Below are positions 1 to 10,439 of a stretch of 47,479 nt of DNA, in pieces. The stretch is from Lindgomyces ingoldianus (Eukaryota > Ascomycota > Dothideomycetes > Pleosporales > Lindgomycetaceae), in the NCBI RefSeq assembly GCF_010093535.1, contig NW_022985201.1, positions 218,051-265,529 on the forward strand. Direction: 5' to 3'. Positions within the stretch are counted from its first letter, which is position 1. Each line of letters begins with the position of its first letter. The position numbers and the translations under genes were made by a program. A model generated the notes under the pieces. That model saw only the letters and a program-made list of their open reading frames with translations. It was not told the DNA's origin and did no database searches.

Positions 1-200
1 CTGTTCGAGCTTATTGCTCGTACTATGTAGCAGCTTTCGTCAAACGTTCCTCCTGTCTTGACAGTAGATGCGCATATCTAACACAAGAGAGAGTAAACCT
101 TAGGGTCAGAGGCAGAGGTACAGAGGCCGAGGAGCCTATATACCCCGTGCCAAGCCCTTAGGGTACTCAGGGGTTGGATAGCTGTAACATAACTGTGACA
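1..200 (-). repeat. LTR-like fragment, family F
   Basis: Read on the minus strand this begins TGTCACAG at position 200 and carries a TATA-like GGGGTATATAGGC. The same block recurs on the plus strand at 31393-31557. It is only lightly mutated (TCA and TGG still present), unlike the DNA to its right. The TG start and internal TATA box suggest the 5' part of an LTR; the other end lies outside the window, so a target-site duplication cannot be tested. Confidence 0.5.
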
Positions 201-401
201 AAGAAAGACTATTGCAAGGGCAGGAACGCGTTAAGAGCTAGAGCTAGCTATTATTTACTTTTTTTTTTTAGCTATATTAGTATGTTAGGGATTAGCATTA
301 GCTATATTAGTGTGTTAGTGATTAGTTACATGCTATAGTTAAATGTTGTTATTATACATCTATTACCTGTCTAATACTACTTTGCTAAGCATTATGCTGT
401 A
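201..401 (-). repeat. Repeat H, first segment, interrupted by A1
   Basis: From about 261 this matches, in reverse complement, the repeat at about 24950-25095. It continues on the other side of A1 at 1501-1760 and, beyond copia-1, to 9652. H is unclassified and no reading frame is visible. Positions 201-260 hold nothing I recognise. Confidence 0.6.
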
Positions 402-1500
402 ACGTACTTCACAGGCGAGTTGCTTACAAACCTAAGTTGCTTACTTTTGCTAAGACTTTACTAAACTACTTTTTCTACACTAATGCATTCTTAACAACAC
501 TACTAAAATGTGCTAAAAGAACATTAGATATAGCTTACACTTTAAGCTTTTAAATAAGACATAAAACTTTTAAAGAAACATGCTGTAGCTATATACAAAG
601 TCTTTTAAAAAATAATAAATAACTATAGCACTAGATAACCTTTATAAGCTAATTCTACAGCTAATTTATAAAGGCTAAGTAATAATAAAGAGTAGGTAAT
701 TATTAAGACTATACTTAAGCTATATACACAAGGATTTTCCTCTTAAATAGCATTTATAGCTAATATAGCTAATTCTTTACACGCTAAGTGTAATCTAGGC
801 TATATTAGCATAAACTAGCCTAGTATGTTTATAAAGTGTTATTTAATGCTTAAAGTAAAGTTTTTAGCGTAAGTATAGTTAATAAATATTTAGCCTATAA
901 TAAAGCCTGTCTTACTAAAGTTATATATGTTATTATTCTAGATGCTATACTTAGCTTTAATATTTTTTATAAGGCTAAACCTACTTTAAATTACTCTAAG
1001 ACTTTTATAAAAGGCTTTTTTATAGTTATACTACGCTTAAATGTTACTTTAAGCTTTAAATAACGCTTTCTAAACATACTAGGCTAGTTTATGCTAATAT
1101 AGTCTAAATTACACTTAGCATGTAAAAAGTTAGCTATATTAGCTATAAATAGTATTTAAGAGAAAAATTCTTATACATATAGCTTAAGTATAGTCTTAAT
1201 AATTACTTACTTTTTATTATTACTTAGCCTTTATAAGTTAGCTGTAGAATTAGCTTGTAAAGGTTATCTAGTGCTATAGTTATTTATTATCTTTTAAAAG
1301 ACTTTATACATAGCTATAGCTTGTTTTTTTAAAAGTTTTATGTTTTATTTAAAAGCTTAGAGTGTAAGCTATATCTAATGTTCTTTTAGCGCGTCTAAGT
1401 AGTGTTGTTAGAAATGCATTAGTGTAGAAAAAGTAGTTTAGTAGAGTTTTAGCAAAAGTAAGCAACTTAGGTGTGTAAGCAACTCGCCTGTGAAGTACGT
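402..1500. mobile_element. A1: foldback derivative of a pogo/Fot1-like element
   Basis: A 1099 bp element with ends ACGTACTTCACAGG and its complement, flanked by TA (400-401 and 1501-1502). The two arms, about 402-870 and 1030-1500, are long inverted copies of each other, leaving a unique centre of about 160 bp. Both arms correspond to the same (5') end of the full-length family A element A2, so the transposase 3' half and its zinc knuckle are absent. The uninterrupted homologue near 24950 has a single TA at this point, confirming the boundaries. No coding capacity; presumably mobilised in trans. Confidence 0.85.
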
Positions 1501-1760
1501 TAACTATTCTTTAACCTAGACAACCTACTTTAATGCGCTAACTATTACTGTTGCGTAAGAAGAGCACAGGGACCTAGCGTCGCGCACATAGGCCTGGTGT
1601 CGCGCCTGTGTTTCAGACAAGCAGCCTAAGACACTTAGCGCCTAAGCTCTCTATAAGCCTCTTATAGTTAATAGACTTGCTTCTTATTGCTCTCTAATTA
1701 GCAGTTGCAACAATTACTCTAAGCAAGCTTTGCTTTTACAGATTATTTATAAACTGTTGT
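1501..1760 (-). repeat. Repeat H, second segment
   Basis: Reverse complement of about 24862-24950, continuing the H copy across the A1 insertion. It is interrupted at GTTGT (1756-1760) by copia-1 and resumes at 9641 with the duplicated GTTGT. Positions 1555-1620 retain CG-rich words, so it is less mutated than the 24.9 kb copy. Confidence 0.65.
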
Positions 1761-2035
1761 TGTCTATACATAGCAACGGTGTTACAGTCTAGATAGTTAT
1801 CGCGCGAGAGAAGGATCGTGTAACTATGTCACATGATGCTTGTGCGCGAACCTCTGTGCGCGAACATCTAGATATTCCTCTTTTCCTCTGACAGAGGAAA
1901 GGCAGAGCAATAGAACTAGAAACATGTTGCCCTCACCCTACCTACCCTGTACGCTGTGCACACTGTACGCCACTCTTACTCTTGCTACTTAAGTGCTTAT
2001 ACTATAAGCAGCTAGCTAACAGAGCCTATTTAACA
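1761..2035 (+). repeat. Copia-1 5' LTR
   Basis: 275 bp direct repeat of 9366-9640, TGTCTATACATAG to TTTAACA. This copy keeps more CG and CA words (for example CGCGCGAGAG) than the 3' LTR, so the two LTRs have been mutated unequally. Confidence 0.9.
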
Positions 2036-3107
2036 CTAATTAGTAGTTAATTTAATTAACTATAAATTAGTAAAAGTAATAACAGAGTACCTACGCCTTA
2101 CAAGGTACTTTATTTTGTTACTTATTCTTAAGGATAGCAGATTAATTCTTTGCGTTGTACAGCAAGCTCTGCTACTATATAAAGTAAGAAGGAGATAGTA
2201 TAAGACGCACACTAAAACTATTAAAGCTGCAAAACCTAGCAGCTAGATAACAATAGCAGTACCTGCGCAATTTACTGCATAAGTAATTAACTATACTACT
2301 ATAATAAAATCCTACTAGCAACTAACAACTCTATGTAATAATAGGAAGAATAAGAAATAATTTTTATTATATAAATAACTTATAAAGAACATAAAGATAT
2401 TAAAGGTAACACTACAAAACAAGACTAGCCTAGAGTACTAGAATAATAAAATTAATATATTAGAAGCTTTAATAAGCTTATAAATCTAATTATATATAAG
2501 TTATATAATTACTAATTTATATATAACAACTTAAAAAGGCGCTACTCTTTTAAGTTTATATATAAGAAATTTTAAAAAATAAACACTATAAGACTTCTTA
2601 GCACTTAGCTGCGCGTTTAAAAAGGAGCTTATATAAGTGCTAAAGAATAAAAGAATTACACTATAGCTAAATAATAAAAGTACCTAAGCCTAAAAACTAT
2701 ATAATATAGCATAAAAAAAGTAATTACTTTTAAAAGACTTTATATATAACTCTTATTACTATATAAGGCTTTACATAGAAGTAGGCTAAACATAATGCTA
2801 CTAATAACACTAAATGTACTAGTATTACCTACTTCTATACTTTAGCTAGCACTACACTAATTACTGTATAAACAACACATGCTACGCTATCTAACGCCTG
2901 CTCTACATCCTTAATTATACACACTACTGCCTGCTGTAGTGTATGCACTACTAATGCTACCTATACAATCTCTACTACATTATAACTTATATAAACTTCT
3001 ACCTTAAAAAGAAATTGCTAAAGAAAAACTCTTAGTAGATAAAATTATATAATTCTAAAAAGTATAAAAAAAATAATAACTATATAAGTTAACTATATAA
3101 CATCTTT
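2036..3107 (+). pseudogene. Copia-1 5' internal region (gag side)
   Basis: AT-rich internal DNA between the 5' LTR and the nested LTR element. In plus-strand copia elements gag lies here, but I recognise no gag motif in the stop-riddled frames. About 2390-2825 is repeated in reverse complement at 46760-47145, showing at least one other copy of this family. Confidence 0.5.
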
Positions 3108-3112
3108 ATAAA

Positions 3113-3339
3113 TGTCCGTACGTAAGTACAGCTGTGTCTGTACACGCGTACGGCTAAATTAGGTTGCCTAAAACGTTAGCTATCTAGCCTGTGCGTTAGG
3201 GGCTATGTGTACTTAAGAGCCCTCTTTCTTTATATAAAAAGAGAGGGCAGTAGTTAATAATAAGAAAATCTTTACCTACTTACCTCTTAGTACACCCCTT
3301 AGGCGTATGTTTATTTAATTAAACCTAGGTTAACTAACA
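3113..3339 (+). repeat. 5' LTR of the nested 1.7 kb element
   Basis: 227 bp direct repeat of 4605-4831. Its start retains CG (TGTCCGTACG) while its last 40 bases are RIP-mutated (TTTATTTAATTAAACC) compared with the other LTR (TTCGTTCGATCGAACC). Confidence 0.9.
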
Positions 3340-3381
3340 CTAATTAGTTTATTAATAGACTGTTTTACTGTAAAAGCTTAA

Positions 3382-3810
3382 ACCTACTACATGCGTAGCT
3401 ACACAAAGAGAGCTTTTTAAGCCTTTGCAGAAAACCTGTCTTTTTAACAGGCAGATTTGCAAGAATTAATAAAACTGCTACTATACAAGAAGCTTACACC
3501 TACCGCGTGCGTAGCCACGCAAAGAAGGTACAAAGAAGCTTACATCTACTGTGTGCGTAGCCACACAGAGAGGGGTAAGCAAGCCTTATGCGCGCCCCTA
3601 GATTAACTAATTGCACAAAGACAAGATTAGCAACCTGCTGCGTGCGTAGCCACGCAGAGAGGGCTTACTGCTAAGCCTTTGTGCGCCCTAGAGCCTCCTG
3701 TTGACACAGGCTGTGCAACCACTCACCTACCGCGTGCGTAGCCACGCAGAGGAGACAATACAGGCCGCATAATTAGAAACCTACCGCGTGCGTAGCTACA
3801 TAGAGAAGGC
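3382..3810. repeat. Six interspersed hairpin repeats, core GCGTGCGTAGCCACGC
   Basis: Units of about 28 bp start near 3382, 3498, 3544, 3633, 3725 and 3780. Each holds an imperfect or perfect stem (TGCGTG / CACGCA) around the loop CGTAGC, followed by a purine run (AGAGAGGG-like). Spacing is irregular, from about 45 to 115 bp, so this is not a simple tandem array. One unit has both stem arms changed to TGTGTG / CACACA. Confidence 0.75.
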
Positions 3811-4119
3811 TCCTCATCGGCAGCCCGCCTCGCCAACGCAACTAGCCCCCCCCTCTCTCTCTCCTAACAGCTGTACAAACAAGCAACTAGCCCCCGCCCT
3901 AGAGCTAACCTGCTACTCTGCACAACAGCTTGCTCTTTAAGAGCTACTGTACAGTTAACTACTACTACCTAAACAACTGCTGTACAAACGCAACTAGCAC
4001 CCACCCCCCCCACCCTAGGGACTAACCGCCCGCACGAAGGCAGTCCACCACCAATACCCCCTCTAGTTGCCCGCACAAAGGGCACCCCTAACACCTCACA
4101 CCTCCCACCCCCTACCTTA
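3811..4119 (+). other. C-rich, CT-run segment of the nested LTR element
   Basis: C-rich DNA with runs such as CCCCCCCTCTCTCTCTC and CACCCCCCCCAC and repeated CAACTAGCCCCC words. No reading frame or known motif is visible. It is one of the few GC-rich pockets in the mutated part of the window. Confidence 0.4.
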
Positions 4120-4560
4120 GCCATAGAACCTCTGTAGTTATACAAAGAGTTATTAGAGGTTACTTATATATTAGAGATAGTTCTACGCAGAGAAGTAGAC
4201 TTTTACCTTATAAGAGATAATTATCTTAACATAAATATAAACCTTACACAACTATAATAATGCTTATACACAGTATACATCCTAATTAACATGCGTTATA
4301 AGATAGCTAAAAGGGAGTATACACTATAGGACAATAACTTTTAGAGATAGACAACGCACAATTTTAACCTTCTCCCCTGTGCAATTAGGCAAGAGCTATT
4401 GCTTGCCTACGCAGAGCATAGGCACTATCCTAGAGGGAAGGCGAATTATACGCAGGCTAAGAAGCTAGGGGATATTATAAATAAAAGAGGTATTAAGGGT
4501 TAGCTCTAAAAAAGAAAGTAGAAGAGTAAGAAAAAAAAAAAAAAAAAGAAGTAGAATTAA
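4120..4560 (+). pseudogene. Possible gag-like remnant
   Basis: One plus-strand frame, with in-frame TAG read through, gives a charged globular-looking peptide that includes LPCAIRQELLLAYAEHRHY followed by ANYTQAKKLGDIINKRG and a lysine-rich tail. I do not recognise the family. Its place just before the 3' LTR fits a short passenger ORF. No intact start-to-stop frame remains. Confidence 0.3.
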
Positions 4561-4604
4561 CATATAAATAAGCAAGTAACTTTATAAAAGTAAAAAGTTG
4601 CTAG

Positions 4605-4831
4605 TGTCTGTACATAAGTACAGCTGTGTCTGTACACACATACAGCTAAATTAGGTTACCTAAAATGTTAGCTATCTAGCCTATGTGTTAGGGGCTATGT
4701 GTACTTAAAAGCCCTCTTTCTTTGTACAAAGAGAGAGGGTAGTAGTTAATAACAAAAAAATCTTTACCTACTTACCTCTTAGTACGCCCCTTAGGCGTAC
4801 GTTCGTTCGATCGAACCCAGGTCAACCAACA
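4605..4831 (+). repeat. 3' LTR of the nested 1.7 kb element
   Basis: Direct repeat of 3113-3339, followed by the ATAAA duplication. The final 40 bases are un-mutated, including GTTCGTTCGATCGAACC, whereas the start carries more C-to-T changes than the 5' LTR. Confidence 0.9.
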
Positions 4832-4836
4832 ATAAA

Positions 4837-6930
4837 TAAAATAAAATATTTTATTAATTTATATTAACAGCTAGATATTTAGAAAACTTAGTACATAGAC
4901 ATTTTTCTAAATATGTACTATATATATAACATAGGCTCTAGACATAACTAAAAGCATTTATATAACACCTTAAGTAGTTACTTTAACACTAATGTAAACT
5001 ATAGCTAGTACTAAACTAACTAAATAACAATAACTTTTATATAATGCTAATAAAAAAACTTTAATAAAAGTTTATATAAAGTTTTTAAAATAATAATTAA
5101 TAAGCTTATACTTATATAAAAAGCACTAAAAATAGAATTCTAAAAAGATGTTCTACTGCACACTGCTATTATATAAGCTTATTAAGGATAACTAGAACTA
5201 GAACATGCTATGTTTACTATTAAGCTCTTATATAAAGCCTTGTTTAGTAACTTATAAGCATTACTTTAAGTTACTATAAACTAAAAGGTAAACTAATACC
5301 TCTAGAAACTGCCTAATGCATACTACATAGACTGCTAATACAACTCTGCATAATAAAAAAGAAGCTTCCCTCTACATAGAAGAAGACAACATAGAAGATT
5401 TTTATCTAAGTTTAGGCTACAACCTAGAGACAACTGTACATAGATAAAGAAGTGCTTTATCTACTATAAAAAATGTTAGTTATTAACTACTCTTATAATA
5501 ACTATATATAAGCAAAAAACTAGTATGTTACCTTATATAAAAAAATTTATAATAAGACTTTATTATATAAAGCTATTACCTTATACATCTAAAACTTTAA
5601 AGGTTACTTTAAAAAAATTTACATAATAAAAAAATAGAATAAAAAAGTAAAAATGCTAAAAAAGCTATTAACTACCTTACCTCTACTGCCTACCTATACT
5701 ATGCAATAGAAAAGAACATCTACAGCATTAAACCTAAGAAGTATGCTAAGTAGTTTATTCTTAATAACTAATACTATAGAGTATACTAAAGTAAACTATA
5801 GAACATAGGCGTAGTAAAGATTTCTACTATTAGTAAGTTTTAACTTAAGGTGTATATATAAAAGAACTTATGTATAAAAATTAATTAAACACTTAGCTAA
5901 ATAGATATTAGCTTTAAAAGCTAAATACTAAAAGAATTAATTAGTATAGTATAAATCTAGAACTTAATTAGTCTAGTTACCTACTACATTCTAAAAACTT
6001 TAATACTATTTTTACTATTACTAGCAGATGCTAACTAACTTAAAGTATACTTTAATAACATTTTAAATAATATTATATATAAAGATAAAACTACTATTTT
6101 TATATAATAAAAATAGAGACACATTTTTTTTAATATTAGTAAAAAAAAATCTATGTCTTTTTTTACTAAATTAAAACTTTACTACCTTTACTGCTAATTT
6201 AGACACCTCTATATAAAAAGACTCTAGAAGATGCTAACTAGCGCTAGCTATAATATTAATGCTATAGTATTAGAAAAGATTAAAAAGTTTTACTACTTTT
6301 ACTAATTATATAACTAGGCTTTATAAAGATTTAAGTTTATAATTAAAAATAACACTTACTTTAACTGTAAAGCTATTATTAATATTATATAAATTAATAA
6401 TAAAGATGTTTTACATGTTATTAATGTAGACATATTATTTTAAGCTACTACATTCTTAAAATCTATGTCTACACAAGATACTTAGAATGCACTGTGTAAA
6501 TGCTAGATTAACACTTATTAAAGACCTTTAGACTACATTATGCATAACTTTAGTATAAACTTTACCTTAGAGGATTTTTAAGCTTATGTAAAGATTATAA
6601 AAGCTATATATAAGTAGATGCCTATAAAAGCATATTAAGTAGTTAAAAAGGTTAAGTGCGCACATGCACCTCTTTAATAAGTGTTTAACATTCTAAAGAC
6701 TAAGCTAGGTAACTATATAGAGGATAAAGCTATTCTGTAGATAGTAGTTAAGGCTCTAAATAATACTGCTAGTCTGCACAGTTTAGTACCTACACTACTA
6801 GTCTTTAGAGTATACCTAAGAATTAACTTAGACTTTTTTACTATTACTAAATATTATTATATAAGTAAGCGCTGTATAAAAAGTAATAAAGATACTTTAA
6901 AAAAACTATATAAAAGTAAACATTAATTAT
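4837..6930 (+). pseudogene. Copia-1 pol remnant: GAG-pre-integrase and integrase
   Basis: Translation with stops read through shows a copia-type integrase C-terminal half around 6470-6850: NALCKCWINTYW, then DYIMHNFSINF, KVKCAHAPL and AILWIVVKALNNTASLHSL. This matches the fungal copia integrase pattern (a D..TNF block, a KVER.HAPLRRA block, a MAVKA.NDTAGP block). The upstream part is too decayed to place the zinc HHCC motif. Stops are nearly all TAG/TAA, as expected when TGG and CAG/CAA codons mutate. Confidence 0.7.
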
Positions 6931-8930
6931 AGAATTAACACTTATAATAGCTTTATAATATATAAAGTTCTTAACTTTTTTTAGCTTAGAGATTATAGCA
7001 TAAAGAAAGAAGAAAAGCTAGACTAGGCTATACAAGATTAAAAGTATTAAAGAGAAAGACATTATTATTAAGAAAAAGAATAGCCTACTAAAGCTTTAAT
7101 GTACATAGGTTAAACTGTACTATAAAGAGAAAAAAAAGATAACTTACTTATAATAAAAGACCTAGATAAACTAACCTTTATATAAAAAGATTTTTTATAA
7201 AAGAGAAAGAAAAAACTATATAAGAATGTTATAGAGGCAGAACTAAAGCTTAATATAGACTAAGCCTTTTAAGACAGTAATGTTACACTAGTGCAAAGGG
7301 AAGACAGAGATACTAGAAAAAGTAGAAGGCAAAAGAAACCTGTATAAAGTCTAGACTAAGTATTTCTAACCTAGAAGAAGAAAAATAATTAAGCCTTATC
7401 TATTAAGCTTTATATAGATAGTGTAATTACTATACTTAAAAAACTATTTAAGAAATTAGACTATATAAAGATAAACACTTTAATTACTAATAGCACTTTT
7501 AAAGTTATAGTGTATAACTTAATAAAGTATAAAAGTTAGATTTTTAACTTTTACCTTATATAAAAAGTAAAAAGTAAAATAACCTAACTATATAAAAAAT
7601 CCTGCCTAGTGCTTACTAGCTACTTAAATAATTTTTTTTATTTTACTTAATTACTAACTATTTAAAGGATAAGCTAAAGACTACTTTTAGCTATAAAAGT
7701 AAGCCTAAAAGCTACATATAGAATGTATTTTAAACTATGTAATATTACATAAGTATACATTTAATTAATAAATAAGCTTATATGTACACTATATGCAAAG
7801 CTACTAAAGAAGATGCGCTAGAACTTTCTACTAAATATAATCTTCTAGGTTGTATAACCCTTATATAGAGCTATAAAATTAGGCCTATATTAGTTTAAAA
7901 CATACTATAACTACTATACAAAAAGGTTATACATGCAAATCTTTTTATATAACCTTTACCTTTTAATTATAGATAAAAGAGAGTACACTTTTAGTATAAC
8001 TAGCTTATAGATAAATAATATCTTAAGTATTATAATAAAGAACTTTGCATAGAGAGAGAAGAATAAACTGTAGAAGGTAAACCTCTACGTAAAAAGTAAA
8101 ACTATACTATCTAAAAACTAGCCTATTAAATTTAATAAAGAGAAGATCTAGCTTATATAAAATAAAGTTACCTTTATCTAGAAAAGTTAAGCAAAGAACT
8201 TTTATATAATTAATGCTACAGCAGAGAATGCTACATAATAGTATATTATATAAAGAGCTAGAGAAGCATATATTACCTTAGTGTGTTAACTAAAGGCAGC
8301 ATTTAATTTTTTAGTTGCTGCCTAAACTATAGACCTTTTATATAAAGACATTAAAGCCTTTAATATACGCATCTAGTAGTTAATAGACAACAGCAGTAAA
8401 AGACTTACTTTTATACTACTATAACTAGACTACACAAAGCTGTTTATCTTTATAAATAGATTATTTACTAATAATAAAGACCTTAGCTTATAGCTAGAAT
8501 TTATAATTATACTAAGTAATAAAAACTATATAAAATAAAGTAACTACTTTAAAATACTAAGTAACATTATACACTAGAAATCTACTAAGTGTAAAAGAGT
8601 AACTAAGAGTGTCCTTACTAGTAAACTATATAGAATAGTTAGAAGGTTTAACAATATAATTACTTTTAGTATAACTTTATAGTAGATTATATAAACACTT
8701 AAACTACTACTAATTCTAGTAGTAATTTACATAAATTTAAGGTTTTTATATAATTACTTTATTAAGCTAGTCACTACTAGTAAGAGGTAACTTATAATTA
8801 ACATTATATTACTCTATAAATTATATAAGAAAAGAGAAATTACTAAAATTAAGTAAATTAATAGTAAAAACAACTTAGTAAATGCATGTATAAAAAAAAA
8901 CACTAAATTAGGCCTTTTAATTATTAGTTC
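6931..8930 (+). pseudogene. Copia-1 pol remnant: reverse transcriptase and RNase H
   Basis: Around 7985-8060 a frame reads ITSLWINNIL, matching a degraded TDD-type catalytic motif of fungal copia reverse transcriptase. Around 8380-8700 the copia RNase H tail is visible: IDNSSKRLTF, then NNKDLSL, HWKSTKCKRVTKSVLTSKLY. The order integrase, RT, RNase H defines Ty1/copia rather than Ty3/gypsy. Non-functional. Confidence 0.7.
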
Positions 8931-9365
8931 TAACTAACTGCTTCTCTGTCTAGATAGAAGCATCTGTAGACTAGCTAGATTTTATGCATAAAGATGCTTT
9001 AGACTAACTAGACTAATAACACTTTTATATAAAGCTTATTTTTTTATCTCTTCTATTGCACACGCCTCTCTACGCAAAGATCCTGCACTATTCTGCTACA
9101 AAATCCTGCATAAACAGCCTGTACACTGCTAGACATTTATAGAACAAGTGTATAAAGCTAGATAATAATAGCTTAAATGCTTTGCATTATTTATAAAGCT
9201 ATTTATAAAGTATAACTAGCCTATTCTAACATACAGCATTACTAGAGCAAGTTCTAATAAATAGGGTAAAGTATAGGCAGAACATATTTAGATAGATCTG
9301 CATAAATAGAAGAGAGGTAACTAGTACAGAAGGCAACTTCTTAGGCAAAAATAAAAGGTTGCTAG
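8931..9365 (+). other. Copia-1 3' untranslated internal region
   Basis: Between the RNase H remnant and the 3' LTR. It contains several CTAGA/TCTAG-rich and less mutated words and ends in a purine-rich stretch (about 9305-9360, AGAGAGGTAACTAG... and AAATAAAAGG) that could be the mutated polypurine tract. No gene seen. Confidence 0.4.
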
Positions 9366-9640
9366 TGTTTATATGTAGTAATAGTGTTATAGTCTAGATA
9401 GTTATTGCGTAAGAGAAGGATTATATAACTATGTTACATAATGCTTGTGCGCAAACCTCTGTGCGCGAACATCTAGATATTCCCCTTTTCCTCTAACAGA
9501 GGAAAGACAGAGCAATAGAACTAGAAACATGTTGCCCTTACTCTACCTACCCTGTACGCTGTGCACACTGTACACCACTCTTACTCTTGCTACTTAAGTG
9601 CTTATACTATAAGCAGCTAGCTAACAGAGCCTATTCAACA
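9366..9640 (+). repeat. Copia-1 3' LTR
   Basis: Direct repeat of 1761-2035, ending TTCAACA, followed by the GTTGT duplication at 9641-9645. Confidence 0.9.
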
Positions 9641-9645
9641 GTTGT

Positions 9646-9780
9646 AGTATTTTTTTATAAAAGCTTTTTTATTTAGTAATAAGTTTTTGCTAGTTCTAGT
9701 AAAGGCTATATATATTATCTCTATATTAGTAGTTGTTTAGTAAGGATTTATACTTTGTTAGAGAAGAGAGTAGTAATTAA
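9646..9780. other. End of repeat H, then spacer
   Basis: Repeat H (minus orientation) appears to end around 9652 at GTAGTATTT. The rest is AT-rich and holds no gene. The last 40 bases, ending AGAGTAGTAATTAA, are repeated directly before the next solo LTR at about 10735-10772. Confidence 0.4.
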
Positions 9781-10439
9781 TGTTACAATTCTTGCTTAAA
9801 AGAGTTCTATTTAGGGATGCTCTAAGCACACAGGCCTAGGTTAGGTACAGAGGTGAAGGGGGAGACTTTCTTAGGTGTATAGTCCTTAGCGTGACTCTAG
9901 GTAGGGAGAAGAGAAGAAGGCTAAATTGTGGTTTGCCCTTAGACAGCGGTATAGGCGCTAGGTTAAACAGTCCTATAGACAGAAGAGGAGGTATATATAG
10001 TGTAAGATATACAACTAGTATTACAGCTCTTTAGAAAGCTAGAATGCTACTTAGTTTATGTAAAAATAAACTAAACTTTAATTACATCTTTTTAAGGTTA
10101 ATTATTACTATTCTTTATATATAGTTATACCTATGCAGTAATTGCTACTTTAGCCTTTACTAAGCTTTATAGTTACTATAATTACTATAATCTCTTCTAT
10201 AGTAATTACTGTCTTAGCTCTTACTAAGTGTTATAATTACTATAATTACTACAATCTATTGCGCAGATTTTCTACTAGACAATGCACTTGTCTAGCGTCT
10301 AATCTAATAGGCTATTGTCTGCTAGGCTAGAGGGGTTGTTCAGCTCCTTCTATTTAAGCATAAAGGGGTTCCAAGCTTGTTCGTCTAAGCAGTGGGGCTG
10401 GATCCTAGGATTCCGCATAGTCTATTCGTGGACTGTAAC
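9781..10439. repeat. Solo LTR D1, gypsy-like
   Basis: 659 bp from TGTTACAATTC to ACTGTAACA. It shares the block AGGTATATATAGTGTAAGATATACAA (positions about 9990-10015) and overall layout with D2 and with the gypsy LTRs at 37022 and 44012. Simple GTAATTAC/ATAGTTACTATAATTACT repeats lie at about 10135-10250. Flanks (ATTAA left, AGCCT right) do not match, so it is not a clean solo insertion. The last 150 bases are nearly un-mutated. Confidence 0.7.

Larger units (their letters stand above)
3113..4831 (+). mobile_element. Non-autonomous 1.7 kb LTR element nested in copia-1
   Basis: Two 227 bp LTRs (3113-3339, 4605-4831), TGTCYGTACR to AACYAACA, flanked by ATAAA at 3108-3112 and 4832-4836. The 1265 bp interior is far too short for gag-pol, so it resembles a TRIM/LARD-type passenger mobilised in trans. 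It carries six interspersed palindromic repeats and a possible gag-like remnant. It is much less mutated than copia-1 around it (TCA, CCA and CCG words present), implying it arrived later or was partly spared. Confidence 0.85.
1761..9640 (+). mobile_element. Copia-1: full-length Ty1/copia LTR retrotransposon, RIP-degraded
   Basis: Two 275 bp LTRs (1761-2035, 9366-9640), both starting TGT and ending in ACA, bound a 7.88 kb element. Target-site duplication GTTGT lies at 1756-1760 and 9641-9645; the empty site in the H copy near 24865 reads GTCGT once in the equivalent place. Removing the nested 1.7 kb element leaves about 6.2 kb, normal for copia. Plus-strand translation with stops read through shows copia-type integrase, reverse transcriptase and RNase H in that order. 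Every frame is broken by many TAA/TAG. Confidence 0.9.
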
